Positions 1 to 9,132 of a DNA stretch of 64,000 bases are shown here, in pieces. The stretch lies in assembly GCF_036636695.1 (NCBI RefSeq), contig NZ_JAVWNW010000003.1. One strand, written 5' to 3'. The notes under the pieces were generated by a model. That model was not told where the DNA came from. It searched no databases and saw only the letters and a list, made by a program, of their open reading frames with translations. A program made the position numbers and the translations under genes. This DNA is from Anaerorhabdus sp036636695. GTDB lineage: Bacteria > Bacillota_I > Bacilli_A > Erysipelotrichales > Erysipelotrichaceae. Each line of letters begins with the position of its first letter. Position 1 is the first letter of the stretch.

Positions 1-9
1 GAGGAAAGT

Positions 10-1851
10 ATGAATAAAAGTGAAAAATACTTAATTATTTCAAAGGAAATTACACGATTAGTTGGTGGCGAGGAAAATATTCAAGGAGTTGCGCATTGTG
101 CTACTCGTCTAAGAATAGTATTGAAAGATACTTCATTAGTTCAAAATAAAGAATTAGAAGATGTTGAATTAGTAAAAGGTGTATTCATTGTTGGCTCACA
201 ACTTCAAATTATATTTGGAGCTGGGCTTGTGAATGATATATATGCGGTATTCTCAAAATATGTGCATAAGGAAAATATGTCACTTGAAGATGTCAAAACA
301 CAAGCTAATGCAAAGCAAAATCCAATCCAAAAATTGATTAAATCGTTGTCTGATGTATTTGTTGATATTATTCCAGCAATTCTAGCGGCAGCATTATTAA
401 TGGGATTAACGGGTGTTTTAGGAAAGTGGGATTTGGTTCAAGAAAATGAAACACTTTACGCGATTAATCGACTTGCGAATTTAGCATCAACAGGAATATT
501 TGCGATACTACCCATGGTTGTATGTTATTCTTCAACAAAACGTTATGGTGGTAGAGCAATTCTAGGAATGGTTGTTGGTGCAATTATGTTAGATGCTAGT
601 TTAGCAAATGCTTATAGTATTGGCACAGAAAGTTTTAATCCAGAAGTATTAAATTTATTTGGATTACAAATTCAAATGGTAGGTTTTCAAGGGGGTATCA
701 TTATTGCGTTGATGATGGGATGGGTTGTCGCTACGCTTGATAAATTTTTCCAACGTGTAATCCCGGATGTTGTTAAATTGTTATTTGCACCAATGCTAAC
801 AGTATTCATTTCAACAGTTTTATTATTTACGATTGTTGGACCTGCAGGGCGCATCTTTGCCGATTCAATTACAGGTTCATTATTATGGATGACAGAAAAT
901 TTGGGTGCGGTTGGTTTTGCATTATTTGCAGGGCTACAACAAATAGTTGTAATTACTGGAATTCATCATATCATTGGAGCAGTAGAGTCACAATTGATTG
1001 CGACAACAGGGGTTAATTTCATCAATCCATTAATGTCAGTTGCACTTATTGGACAAGCAGGTGCAGTGCTTGGTTATATGGCTTTACATTGGAAGAATAC
1101 AAAAACAAGAGAATTATGTATTCCAAGTTTCATTAGTACATTATTTGGAATTTCTGAGCCTGCTATTTTTGGTGTAAATCTTCGCTATCGTTTCCCGTTA
1201 ATTGCAGGATGTTTGGGAGGTGCTGTTGCAGGTGTATATGTTTATTTTACACATCTAGTTTCACTAGGATTTGGTACAACTGCAGTACCTGGTATTGCAA
1301 TTGTTGATCCAAGTAACAATGGTTATGCAAATTATATAATTGCCCATTTAATCGGATTAAGTGTAGCTTTTATTTTAACGATTGTATTTGGAAAAATGAC
1401 AAATAAAAAAATAGATAACCAAGAAATAGTCTATCCTACAAAAGGTGATGTTAAAGGAATTGAAGAATGCAGTGATGAGACATTTGCATCTAAATCATTG
1501 GGTGAAGGAATTGTCATTGATACTCAAGATGGAATTATTGTTTCACCATGTAAAGCTACTGTTGAATTTATCTTTCCAACAAAACATGCAATTGGATTGC
1601 GATTGGAAAATGGAGCAGCTTTATTAATTCATTGTGGTATTAACACAGTAGAATTAAATGGTGAAGGATTTGAGACCTTTGTAAATGTAAATGATATTGT
1701 AAAACCAAACGATAAATTAATAAAAATGGATTTAGCAACAATTAAAGAAAAAGGATATAATACACAAGTAGTTACAATAATGACAGAACTACCTGAAACA
1801 GTTACTGTTCATATTGATACAACAAATAAAACTTGGTTTAGTTTTAATTAA
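10..1851 (+). CDS. scrA: PTS sucrose-type transporter, EIIBCA fusion
   Basis: This 613-residue phosphotransferase permease takes up a sugar and phosphorylates it at the membrane. The domain order is IIB (about residues 1-90, with phosphorylatable C30 in AHCATRLRI), IIC (about 105-465, many hydrophobic helices) and IIA (about 480-613, with H526 and active-site H541 in LIHCGINTV). All three domains are intact, so no separate IIA is needed. Sucrose specificity is inferred from the next gene, a GH32 sucrose-6-phosphate hydrolase, and from the fructokinase and LacI regulator downstream; trehalose or beta-glucoside transporters have the same architecture. The start follows GAGGAAAG at the very edge of the window, so any promoter or operator lies outside. 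Confidence 0.88.
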   Translation: MNKSEKYLIISKEITRLVGGEENIQGVAHCATRLRIVLKDTSLVQNKELEDVELVKGVFIVGSQLQIIFGAGLVNDIYAVFSKYVHKENMSLEDVKTQANAKQNPIQKLIKSLSDVFVDIIPAILAAALLMGLTGVLGKWDLVQENETLYAINRLANLASTGIFAILPMVVCYSSTKRYGGRAILGMVVGAIMLDASLANAYSIGTESFNPEVLNLFGLQIQMVGFQGGIIIALMMGWVVATLDKFFQRVIPDVVKLLFAPMLTVFISTVLLFTIVGPAGRIFADSITGSLLWMTENLGAVGFALFAGLQQIVVITGIHHIIGAVESQLIATTGVNFINPLMSVALIGQAGAVLGYMALHWKNTKTRELCIPSFISTLFGISEPAIFGVNLRYRFPLIAGCLGGAVAGVYVYFTHLVSLGFGTTAVPGIAIVDPSNNGYANYIIAHLIGLSVAFILTIVFGKMTNKKIDNQEIVYPTKGDVKGIEECSDETFASKSLGEGIVIDTQDGIIVSPCKATVEFIFPTKHAIGLRLENGAALLIHCGINTVELNGEGFETFVNVNDIVKPNDKLIKMDLATIKEKGYNTQVVTIMTELPETVTVHIDTTNKTWFSFN

Positions 1852-1863
1852 GGAGACTATATT

Positions 1864-3297
1864 ATGAGCTATGATGAATATTTGAAAAATATCACAAAAC
1901 GGAATGAACTAAAAAAGCTAGTTGAACAAGATCCGTATCGTTTAAGTTATCACTTAATGGCACCAACAGGCTGGCTAAATGATCCAAATGGACTGTGTCA
2001 ATTCAAGGATGTTCATCATATCTATTTCCAATATACTCCCTTTAGTGCAACTTGGGGATTGAAAATATGGGGGCACTATACAACAAAAGATTTTATTCAC
2101 TATAATGAAGAACTTCCATTTATCTTTCCAGATAATCAATATGATAGAGATGGTGTTTACAGTGGTAGTGCATTTATCAAAGATGATGAAATCCATTATT
2201 TTTATACTGGGAATGTGAAACACATTGATAAAGAATATAATTATATTAGTGATGGTAGAGAACAAAATACAATGCATATTGTTTCTAAAGATGGATACCA
2301 TTTTGATAATAAAAAAATTGTATTTACAAATGATAATTATCCTAGCGATTGTTCGAAACATGTTCGTGATCCTAAAATATATGAGAAAAATGGAAACTAC
2401 TATATGGTATTGGGGGCAAGAACATTAGCTGATAAAGGGTGTGTATTGATGTATAAATCAACAGATCTAGTTGACTGGGAATATCATATGAGAATTGATT
2501 CGAATATGAACTATGGTTACATGTGGGAGTGTCCTGATTTATTTGATTGCGAAGGTGAAACATTTCTACTTGTATGTCCACAGGGAATGGCACAAGATGG
2601 GTATAAATATCAAAATATCTATCAATGTGGATATTTTAAATTAGACTTAGATGTAGAAAACAAGCGTTGTACATGTGGACCATTCATAGAGCTAGATTAT
2701 GGTTTTGATATCTATGCTTCGCAAACATATCAAGATGAAAGTGGCAGACGCATTTTATTAAGCTGGATGGGAATACCAGATGCTGATTATGATAATGATT
2801 GTACCGTTGAAAAGGGTTGGCAACATGCATTAACACTACCTAAACAATTAACGGTTGAAGATGGTAAACTATATCAAAAAACCTTAGATGAATTAAAGCA
2901 ATTACGCTGCAATTCAATTAAAACAGAGTTGCAAAATGAAACTATAGAAATCACAAACGCAAGTGAAATATTCATTGAGGGATGTACTGATGAAATTTCT
3001 ATTCTATTGAATAATGAGATAGAATTAAAATATCATAATCAGCTTTTTACGCTTAATCTTGAAAAAGTTGACCGCGGTAGAAAACAACGCTATGTTGAAA
3101 TACCAAAGATTAAAAACATGCACTTATTTATGGACCATTCATCACTTGAAATTTTTATAAATGATGGTGAGTTTGTACTCACAAGTCGTTTCTATGGAAA
3201 AGAGAAATCAAATATCCTTGCAAGTGGTTATGAAAAGATGACAATCTATTCATTAAACGGGTATGAGATAAATGAATTTGACTATAATGCATCATAG
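1864..3297 (+). CDS. scrB: Sucrose-6-phosphate hydrolase (GH32)
   Basis: This cytoplasmic invertase splits sucrose-6-phosphate into glucose-6-phosphate and fructose. The 477 residues show the GH32 signature WLNDPNG with nucleophile D40, the RDP transition-state motif at 168-170 and the ECPD acid/base motif with E222. The C-terminal ~130 residues fit the beta-sandwich domain of the family. There is no signal peptide, which agrees with an intracellular phosphorylated substrate. The gene starts 12 bases after scrA behind AAGGAG, so the two are co-transcribed. A 6-phospho-fructan substrate is possible but less likely. Confidence 0.9.
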   Translation: MSYDEYLKNITKRNELKKLVEQDPYRLSYHLMAPTGWLNDPNGLCQFKDVHHIYFQYTPFSATWGLKIWGHYTTKDFIHYNEELPFIFPDNQYDRDGVYSGSAFIKDDEIHYFYTGNVKHIDKEYNYISDGREQNTMHIVSKDGYHFDNKKIVFTNDNYPSDCSKHVRDPKIYEKNGNYYMVLGARTLADKGCVLMYKSTDLVDWEYHMRIDSNMNYGYMWECPDLFDCEGETFLLVCPQGMAQDGYKYQNIYQCGYFKLDLDVENKRCTCGPFIELDYGFDIYASQTYQDESGRRILLSWMGIPDADYDNDCTVEKGWQHALTLPKQLTVEDGKLYQKTLDELKQLRCNSIKTELQNETIEITNASEIFIEGCTDEISILLNNEIELKYHNQLFTLNLEKVDRGRKQRYVEIPKIKNMHLFMDHSSLEIFINDGEFVLTSRFYGKEKSNILASGYEKMTIYSLNGYEINEFDYNAS

Positions 3298-3347
3298 AGT
3301 TTATTAAAAGATAATTTCAATCTATAATAAATAGAGATAGGTGGTTT

Positions 3348-4337
3348 ATGATGAAAAAGAATTTGACGATAAATGATATTGCGAAACAAGCGGGAGTTGC
3401 AAAGAGCACAGTATCTCGTTATCTTAATAATGGGTATGTCAAAGAAGATACAAAAGAAAAGATAAAAAAAGTTATTGCAGAAAATAACTATGAACCCAAT
3501 GCTTTTGCGCGTCTTAAAGCGAAGAACAGTCATATCATAGGAGTCATAGCCCCTTGTTTAGATTCTACTGTAACTTCAATGGTGTTGATGGCTTTGGATC
3601 AATCACTTAAAGATGCTGGTTATACATCACTAATCTTAAATACCAATCATAGTATTGATGAGGAGTTAAAAGATCTTGAGCGTCTTAGTAAGATGAATGT
3701 AGATGGAATTATTATTAACGCAACACAAGTATCACAACAACATTTACAAATTGTTAAACAAATTGATGTGCCAGTTATTTTCCTAGCACAGCGATGTGAT
3801 GATGGGATTTCAATTGTGAATGAAGATTACCTTGCAGGTTATAAAGCAGGTGAAGTAACGGCACTTACTAATCATAAGGACGTTGTATGTATAAGCGTAG
3901 ATGAAGAAGATGTGGCAATTGGTGTAGATCGTTTAGAAGGAATTTTAAAAGGTTTAAAAGATAACCATGTAAATAATATTGAAGTAGTACGAAGTGATTT
4001 TGGAAATGTAAAATCATACCGTGTCTTAGATGATGTATTATCAAAAAGGAAACCAGACATGATAATTTGTTCCACAACACGACAATTGTTAGCGGCATAT
4101 AAATGTATTCGAGATCATGGATACAAGATTCCAGAAGATATTTCAGTGATTGCATTTGGTGGCTATGATGTTGTGGATTTATTAGAACCACTTCCTACAA
4201 CGATTCAATTTAATCCTAAAGAACTAGGAATTAAAGCGGCTAATACATTATTATCTATAATCAATAAAGAAGAAGTTGAACAATTACAATGTATACCATT
4301 TATCTTTCTAGAAGGTGCAAGTATTATAAGGAGATAG
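3348..4337 (+). CDS. scrR: LacI-family transcriptional regulator
   Basis: This 329-residue repressor has an N-terminal LacI helix-turn-helix (about residues 4-50; LTINDIAKQAGVAKSTVSRYL) and a periplasmic-binding-like effector domain (about 60-329). It lies between scrB and the fructokinase and is therefore the likely local sucrose regulator. Two adjacent ATG codons (3348 and 3351) are possible; AGGTGG at 3339-3344 is better spaced for the second. A TATAAT at 3323-3328 may give it its own promoter, but I see no good -35. Effector and operator are not visible because the operon promoter lies outside the window. Confidence 0.85.
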   Translation: MMKKNLTINDIAKQAGVAKSTVSRYLNNGYVKEDTKEKIKKVIAENNYEPNAFARLKAKNSHIIGVIAPCLDSTVTSMVLMALDQSLKDAGYTSLILNTNHSIDEELKDLERLSKMNVDGIIINATQVSQQHLQIVKQIDVPVIFLAQRCDDGISIVNEDYLAGYKAGEVTALTNHKDVVCISVDEEDVAIGVDRLEGILKGLKDNHVNNIEVVRSDFGNVKSYRVLDDVLSKRKPDMIICSTTRQLLAAYKCIRDHGYKIPEDISVIAFGGYDVVDLLEPLPTTIQFNPKELGIKAANTLLSIINKEEVEQLQCIPFIFLEGASIIRR

Positions 4338-4339
4338 CT

Positions 4340-5305
4340 ATGAAAAAATTATGCGGAATTGGTGAAGCATTGATTGATTTTATTCCAAATGAAAAAGGAA
4401 GACGATTAAAAGATGTAGAAAATTTTAAACAAGTTGCAGGTGGCGCTCCAGCAAATGTTTGTGGTGCAGTAGCTAAGTTGGGTGGACAATCAGTTTTTCT
4501 TACAAAACTGGGCGATGACGCCTTTGGTGATGTTATTGTCGATGAATTAAATAAGAGTAAAATTGATACACAATACATATTGCGGACAAAAGAGTATGAT
4601 ACATCATTGGCGTTTGTGTCATTACGCCTAGATGGTAATCGTGATTTTAAATTTTATCGTCGTACAGCTGCAGATTTACAATTTCAACCAGATGATATTG
4701 ATTTAGCTGTTTTAGAGGATGTGGGTTTTATTCACTTTTGTAGCGTATCTCTTGTCGATTCACCAATGAAAAAAGCACATTTGCGTTTAATTGAACTTGC
4801 GAATGAGAAAGATATTAAAATAAGCTTTGATCCTAATTTGCGATTATCATTATGGGATGATGCAGAAGAGTTGAAAAAAACAGTTTTAGAATTTCTTCCT
4901 TATGCACATTGTATTAAAATTTCAGATGAAGAATTAGAATTCATTACAGGGTATACAAATATCAAGGATGCATTACCTTTGTTTTTCAAAGATAAGTGTG
5001 AATACTTGTTGTATACAAAAGGAAAAGATGGTGTAACTCTCTATACGAAAGATAATCGTGAAATTAGTGTGAATGGATTAGTTGTAGATGTTGTTGATAC
5101 AACGGGTGCAGGAGATAGTTTTATTGGTTCATTCTTATATAAGTTATTGAATGATGATATTGAACAATTGTTAAGTGTTTCAAATGAAACTTTACATGAA
5201 TATCTATCCTTTGCGAATGCTTATGCAGCATTAACAACGACAAAAGAAGGTGCTCTAGCAGCAATGGCAACTAAAATAGAATTTGAAGCATTTTATACAA
5301 AATAA
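4340..5305 (+). CDS. scrK: Fructokinase (PfkB/ribokinase family)
   Basis: This 321-residue kinase phosphorylates the fructose released by ScrB. The PfkB signatures are present: a GGAPANV substrate loop near residue 35 and DTTGAGDSF near residue 250, holding the catalytic Asp and anion hole. The ATG at 4340 follows AAGGAG by a normal spacing and lies 2 bases after the scrR stop. An in-frame ATG 51 bases upstream would overlap scrR and has no ribosome binding site. The family also contains other sugar kinases; the operon makes fructose most likely. Confidence 0.88.
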   Translation: MKKLCGIGEALIDFIPNEKGRRLKDVENFKQVAGGAPANVCGAVAKLGGQSVFLTKLGDDAFGDVIVDELNKSKIDTQYILRTKEYDTSLAFVSLRLDGNRDFKFYRRTAADLQFQPDDIDLAVLEDVGFIHFCSVSLVDSPMKKAHLRLIELANEKDIKISFDPNLRLSLWDDAEELKKTVLEFLPYAHCIKISDEELEFITGYTNIKDALPLFFKDKCEYLLYTKGKDGVTLYTKDNREISVNGLVVDVVDTTGAGDSFIGSFLYKLLNDDIEQLLSVSNETLHEYLSFANAYAALTTTKEGALAAMATKIEFEAFYTK

Positions 5306-5310
5306 AAGAA

Positions 5311-5326
5311 GGAATAAATTTATTCC
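5311..5326. other. 16-base perfect palindrome after scrK
   Basis: GGAATAAATTTATTCC begins six bases after the scrK stop. It has no separate loop and only a short T-containing tail, so it is a weak terminator at best. It could instead be an operator near the hydrogenase promoter. Confidence 0.3.
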
Positions 5327-5365
5327 CTCAACACTTTAATTATACTACTAAAAAAAGTTAAAAAA

Positions 5366-5398
5366 TAGACCTTTCTTTTCTGTAGAATTTACTATAAT
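5366..5398 (+). promoter_or_regulatory. Putative promoter of the hydrogenase leader
   Basis: A TATAAT lies at 5393-5398. No good -35 sits at the standard distance; TAGACC at 5366-5371 is the nearest candidate, 21 bases upstream. It would produce a leader of about 330 bases before the hydrogenase gene. Confidence 0.4.
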
Positions 5399-5404
5399 AA
5401 AGGT

Positions 5405-5668
5405 ACAAGGAGATATTCCTTGTTAGATAGATTCTAAAGAGAGAATGAATTGATTCTCGAGTTAATCTCAAGGAGGTTAAAGTAAATGGAACCAGGACAA
5501 TTAGTAGTTTAGTAACATATGTTTGAATGATTTATTTTTTAAATTGTATTTTTGTAAAAAGTATTTAATTTAGTTGATTTTTAAACATATTACAATAGTT
5601 TTAAAGTATTAATGATTTAAAATGATTTAAAACGAGGAATCTGCATGAATTGTGGGTTCCTCTTTATT
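5405..5668 (+). promoter_or_regulatory. Structured leader with attenuator-like hairpin upstream of the hydrogenase
   Basis: The 426-base gap 5306-5731 holds no normal gene. It contains a hairpin ACAAGGA/TCCTTGT (5405-5423) and overlapping mutually exclusive stems around ATTCT/AGAAT/ATTCTC (5431-5458). Next come an 8-codon ORF (5486-5512), an AT-rich stretch and a terminator-like hairpin GAGGAATC/GGTTCCTC (5634-5662) followed by TTTATT. The terminator stops about 60 bases before the hydrogenase ATG, the geometry of an attenuator. Three copies of AATGATTTA occur at 5526, 5611 and 5621. The regulatory role is inferred. Confidence 0.45.
5486..5512 (+). CDS. 8-codon leader ORF (MEPGQLVV)
   Basis: ATG at 5486 opens an 8-codon frame ending in TAG, preceded by AAGGAGG at 5470-5476, the strongest ribosome binding site in this region. 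Such a site serves no other reading frame, so translation of a short leader peptide is plausible. Its codons do not form an obvious run of one amino acid, so it is not a classical amino-acid attenuator. It may act by ribosome position on the flanking hairpins. Function unknown. Confidence 0.4.
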   Translation: MEPGQLVV

Positions 5669-5731
5669 GTGTTTGGTGGTAAATTATGGTATTTTATTAT
5701 TGTGAATTTGTTGGCAAAACAGGGAGGATAT

Positions 5732-7192
5732 ATGTCGTTATTTAAACATGAAGCAAGACAATTTAAGTTCGATATTTTAAGAGAAATAGCAGAAGAAGCT
5801 TTTGCAGATGAACTTGTTGAAGAAAAAGTTCAAGAATACAGTAGAAAACTAATTTCAGGTACTAAAGCTGATTTTAGGTGTTGTGTATACAAAGAACGTG
5901 AAATCTTGCGCCAAAGAGCTCGTTTAGCAATGGGTAAAATGGCGAATGATGCAGTAGACTACAATCCTCGTCAAATTGTACAAGTAATTGAAGCAGCGTG
6001 TGATGGATGTACAATCCGTAAAATACAAATTACTGATAACTGTCGAAAATGTATGGCTAAGAGTTGCATGGGATCATGTAATTTTGGTGCTATCACAATG
6101 GGACCGAGTCGTGCACAAATTGATTATAGTAAATGTAAAGATTGTGGAGCTTGTGCAAGAAATTGCCCATACAACGCAATCGTAGTAACAGAACGTCCAT
6201 GTTCGCAACATTGTCCAGTCGATGCAATCCGCTGGGATGATGATGGTATTGCGATTATTGATGAAAAGAAATGTATTAACTGTGGTGGCTGTCAAGCTGC
6301 TTGTCCTTTTGGTGCAATTGAAGATATTTCTTGGATTGTTCCAGTTATCCAATTATTGCGATTAAAAACACCAACTTTTGCGATTATCGCTCCTGCAATT
6401 CAAGGACAATTTGATAACGCAACATTACCTCAAATTAAAAAGGGTATTAAGGAACTTGGTTTTACTGAAGTTTATGAAGCCGCAATTGGTGCAGATGCAG
6501 TAGCATATTATGAACAAGAAGAACTACAAGAACACATCGAAAAGGGAATTCCTTTGACAACATCATGTTGTCCAGCTTTTGTAAACATGGCTAAATTACA
6601 TTTCCCTGAACAATATGAAAAGAATGTTTCTACAACGGTTTCGCCAATGATGGCACTTGCCCGTAAATTAAAACTAGAAAATCCTGATCATGGTATCGTC
6701 TTTATTGGACCGTGTTTGGCTAAGAAACAAGAAGCAATGGAAGAATTTACAGCAGTTGACTATGTTCTGACTTTTGAAGAATTAGCAGCGATGCTAGTTT
6801 CTCAACATATCTTTTGTGAAGAGCTTGAACCAGATCCAAGTGACTATCCATCAATCTTTGGACGTAATTTTGCCCAAGGTGGTGGCGTTGCGAAGGCTGT
6901 TGGTGAAGCCGCTAAGGAAAAAAATCAAGCAGAATTTAAAGCAGTTTATGCCGATGGTTGTTTTGAATGTAAGAAACAACTATTACTAATGAAGGTTGGT
7001 AAGTTTGATGGCAATCTTTTGGAAGGTATGTGTTGTACAGGAGGTTGTATAGCTGGACCAGCTAAGATAGAACCACCTAATGTAACAAAAGCAAGAATGA
7101 ATAAAGAAAATATGGATCATAGCTGCAAAAATATACAAGAATCTCTCAAAGTATTCGACTTTAGCGATGTGCATATGCACCGTGAAAAATAG
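5732..7192 (+). CDS. [FeFe] hydrogenase, group-B-like
   Basis: This 486-residue protein should interconvert protons and H2 with ferredoxin. The N-terminal ~200 residues hold several cysteine clusters for [4Fe-4S] centres (including CRKCMAKSC, CKDCGACARNC and CINCGGCQAAC). The H-cluster domain follows, with L1 TSCCPAF (C279, C280), L2 PCLAKKQ (C328, K331) and L3 CCTGGC (C435, C439). All four H-cluster cysteine positions are present. The L1 and L3 variants resemble group B enzymes rather than CpI-type group A. I placed the start at ATG 5732 after AGGGAGG; the frame runs 29 codons further upstream through the terminator hairpin. The HydE, HydF and HydG maturases are not in this window. Confidence 0.85.
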   Translation: MSLFKHEARQFKFDILREIAEEAFADELVEEKVQEYSRKLISGTKADFRCCVYKEREILRQRARLAMGKMANDAVDYNPRQIVQVIEAACDGCTIRKIQITDNCRKCMAKSCMGSCNFGAITMGPSRAQIDYSKCKDCGACARNCPYNAIVVTERPCSQHCPVDAIRWDDDGIAIIDEKKCINCGGCQAACPFGAIEDISWIVPVIQLLRLKTPTFAIIAPAIQGQFDNATLPQIKKGIKELGFTEVYEAAIGADAVAYYEQEELQEHIEKGIPLTTSCCPAFVNMAKLHFPEQYEKNVSTTVSPMMALARKLKLENPDHGIVFIGPCLAKKQEAMEEFTAVDYVLTFEELAAMLVSQHIFCEELEPDPSDYPSIFGRNFAQGGGVAKAVGEAAKEKNQAEFKAVYADGCFECKKQLLLMKVGKFDGNLLEGMCCTGGCIAGPAKIEPPNVTKARMNKENMDHSCKNIQESLKVFDFSDVHMHREK

Positions 7193-7204
7193 GAGGAAAT
7201 GAAT

Positions 7205-7459
7205 ATGGTTAAGATTGAAGTATGTATCGGAAGTGCTTGTTATGTAAAAGGAAGTAATCAAGTAGTAACTATTTTACAATCCTTGGTAAAAGAAAACCAA
7301 TGGGAAGAAAAAGTAGAAATTAAAGGTTCTTTCTGCATGCAATCATGTCAAGGTGGACATGGATTAGGTATTCGTATCAACGGTCGTCAATTATTAGGGG
7401 TAGGCTTACACAACGTCGAAGAAGTTTTGAAACAAGAGATAAGTGAAGCTTTATCATGA
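7205..7459 (+). CDS. Thioredoxin-like [2Fe-2S] ferredoxin
   Basis: This 84-residue protein resembles the NuoE/HydC C-terminal thioredoxin-like [2Fe-2S] domain. It has a first cysteine pair at C7 and C12 (CIGSACY) and a second pair in FCMQSCQGG. It is a likely electron carrier for the flanking hydrogenases. ATG 7205 lies 8 bases after AGGAGG (7191-7196); the in-frame ATG at 7199 is too close. Its stop overlaps the next start by 4 bases, so translation is coupled. Confidence 0.82.
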   Translation: MVKIEVCIGSACYVKGSNQVVTILQSLVKENQWEEKVEIKGSFCMQSCQGGHGLGIRINGRQLLGVGLHNVEEVLKQEISEALS

Positions 7460-9132
7460 ATCATTACATAAGACTCGCTGAGTCTAATTGTCGAAACTGT
7501 TTACGATGCGTACGCGTATGTCCAACTAAAGCAATGACATACCTTGATCATCAACCTAAAATAATTGAAGATGAATGTATTTTGTGTGGTAAATGTTATA
7601 CTATTTGTCCACATAGTGCAAAGAAAGTTAATAGTGATTTACAATCAGTAAAAGATTGGCTAGCAAAAGGTGAAAAGGTGGTACTTAGTGTTGCACCTTC
7701 TTTTGTTGCGATATGGCCAAAATTTAAACAATTAGAAAATGACTTAATTAAAAAAGGATTTTATAAAGTTGAAGAAACCGCAATCGGCGCAAAACTTGTA
7801 TCTGAATCTTATGCTTACTTAATTAGAGAAGGAAAGATGAAGAATATTATTTCTACATGCTGTCCAGCAGTAGTTTCGTTGGTTGAAAAAGAATATGGTG
7901 ATTTAGTTGAACAATTAGCACCGATTGTTTCACCAATGGTTGCGCATGGTAAGGATATAAAAAGTAGAATACCAGATGCAAAGGTAGTCTTTCTTTCACC
8001 ATGTATTGCAAAGCAAAAAGAAAAAGATGATTTACGATTTAAAGATGCTATCAATGCGACAATCAGTATGCAAGATTTAATCTATTTTGTAAAAGAAGAT
8101 CAAGCTAATGAAGAAATAAGTGAATGGGATGATTTTGATGGAAGCATTGCCCGTTTATATCCGACACCTGGAGGAATAATTAAGACTCTTCCACGTGAAG
8201 GTGGTTATAAAAAGGTAAATGTAGAAGGTGTAGATCGTATCAAACAAGTTCTAGATTCAATTCGTTCAGGTATGCTTGAAGGATACTTTTTCGAATTGAG
8301 TGCATGTCATGAATCATGTATGGGAGGTCCGTTGTTAGTTCATTGTGAACACAATGAATGGTTAGGACAAAGTGTGATTCGAAGTAGTGTAGATGAGAAT
8401 AAAAAGATACATGAGCAACAACCAAAAGATGATTTGATGACTGCATGGGAAAATCAAAATATTCAACATCCTGTTCATCGTGAAGCAGAAATACAAGATG
8501 TTTTATATATGATGGGAAAAACAACAGCAGACAAAGAATATAATTGTGGGGCATGTGGTTATGAAACGTGTCGTGATAAAGCTATTGCAGTCATTGAAGG
8601 AAAAGCAGATCCGAAGATTTGTCTTTTGAATGCGCTCGAGCGAGCAGAATCAGTTTCTAACTTAATTATTGAAAATACACCTAATGGAATTATCGTGCTT
8701 GATAATGAATGCAACATTGTAGAAATCAATCCAAGTGCAAAAATGTTATTGGATTTAGATATTGTAAATGTTGTAGGTATGCCAATTCAAAGTATATTAC
8801 CAAGTAATGAATTAATAGAACTTATAAAAAATACGAGAAGGGTTCAATACTATCGTTGTGCATATCCACAATATCATCGTATTCTTGAACATGCGATCAT
8901 GAAACTTGAAGCAGAAGAATACTATGTAATTATTTTAATGGACTTAACCGTTGAGGAAACAAAAGAAAAAGTAATGAAGCAAATACGTCAACAAACAATT
9001 GAAATTACTCAACAAGTAATAGATGATCAAATGCGCACAGTACAGGAAATTGCAAGTCTACTCGGTGAGACTACTGCAAAATCAAAAGTTGCACTTACAA
9101 AATTAAAGAAGGCGATGGAAGAGGATGAATAA
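7456..9132 (+). CDS. [FeFe]-hydrogenase-like sensor with C-terminal [4Fe-4S] and PAS domains
   Basis: This 558-residue protein has two N-terminal ferredoxin clusters (CRNCLRCVRVCP and CILCGKCYTICP). The H-cluster domain keeps all four ligands: C135 in STCCP, C183 in SPCIAKQ, and C284 and C288 in ACHESCMGG. Next come a CGACGYETC iron-sulfur motif near residues 364-373, a PAS domain (about 395-480) and a C-terminal helical tail. This layout matches the HydS type of putative H2 sensor, usually placed in group C or D. The adjacent phosphatase supports a signalling role. Soluble; no membrane helix. Whether it is catalytic cannot be told from sequence. Confidence 0.82.
   Translation: MNHYIRLAESNCRNCLRCVRVCPTKAMTYLDHQPKIIEDECILCGKCYTICPHSAKKVNSDLQSVKDWLAKGEKVVLSVAPSFVAIWPKFKQLENDLIKKGFYKVEETAIGAKLVSESYAYLIREGKMKNIISTCCPAVVSLVEKEYGDLVEQLAPIVSPMVAHGKDIKSRIPDAKVVFLSPCIAKQKEKDDLRFKDAINATISMQDLIYFVKEDQANEEISEWDDFDGSIARLYPTPGGIIKTLPREGGYKKVNVEGVDRIKQVLDSIRSGMLEGYFFELSACHESCMGGPLLVHCEHNEWLGQSVIRSSVDENKKIHEQQPKDDLMTAWENQNIQHPVHREAEIQDVLYMMGKTTADKEYNCGACGYETCRDKAIAVIEGKADPKICLLNALERAESVSNLIIENTPNGIIVLDNECNIVEINPSAKMLLDLDIVNVVGMPIQSILPSNELIELIKNTRRVQYYRCAYPQYHRILEHAIMKLEAEEYYVIILMDLTVEETKEKVMKQIRQQTIEITQQVIDDQMRTVQEIASLLGETTAKSKVALTKLKKAMEEDE

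Noticed and set aside
5645..5731. N-terminal 29-residue extension of the hydrogenase
   Set aside because: It would start inside the terminator hairpin, is hydrophobic and unlike the family, and the internal ATG at 5732 has AGGGAGG at ideal distance.
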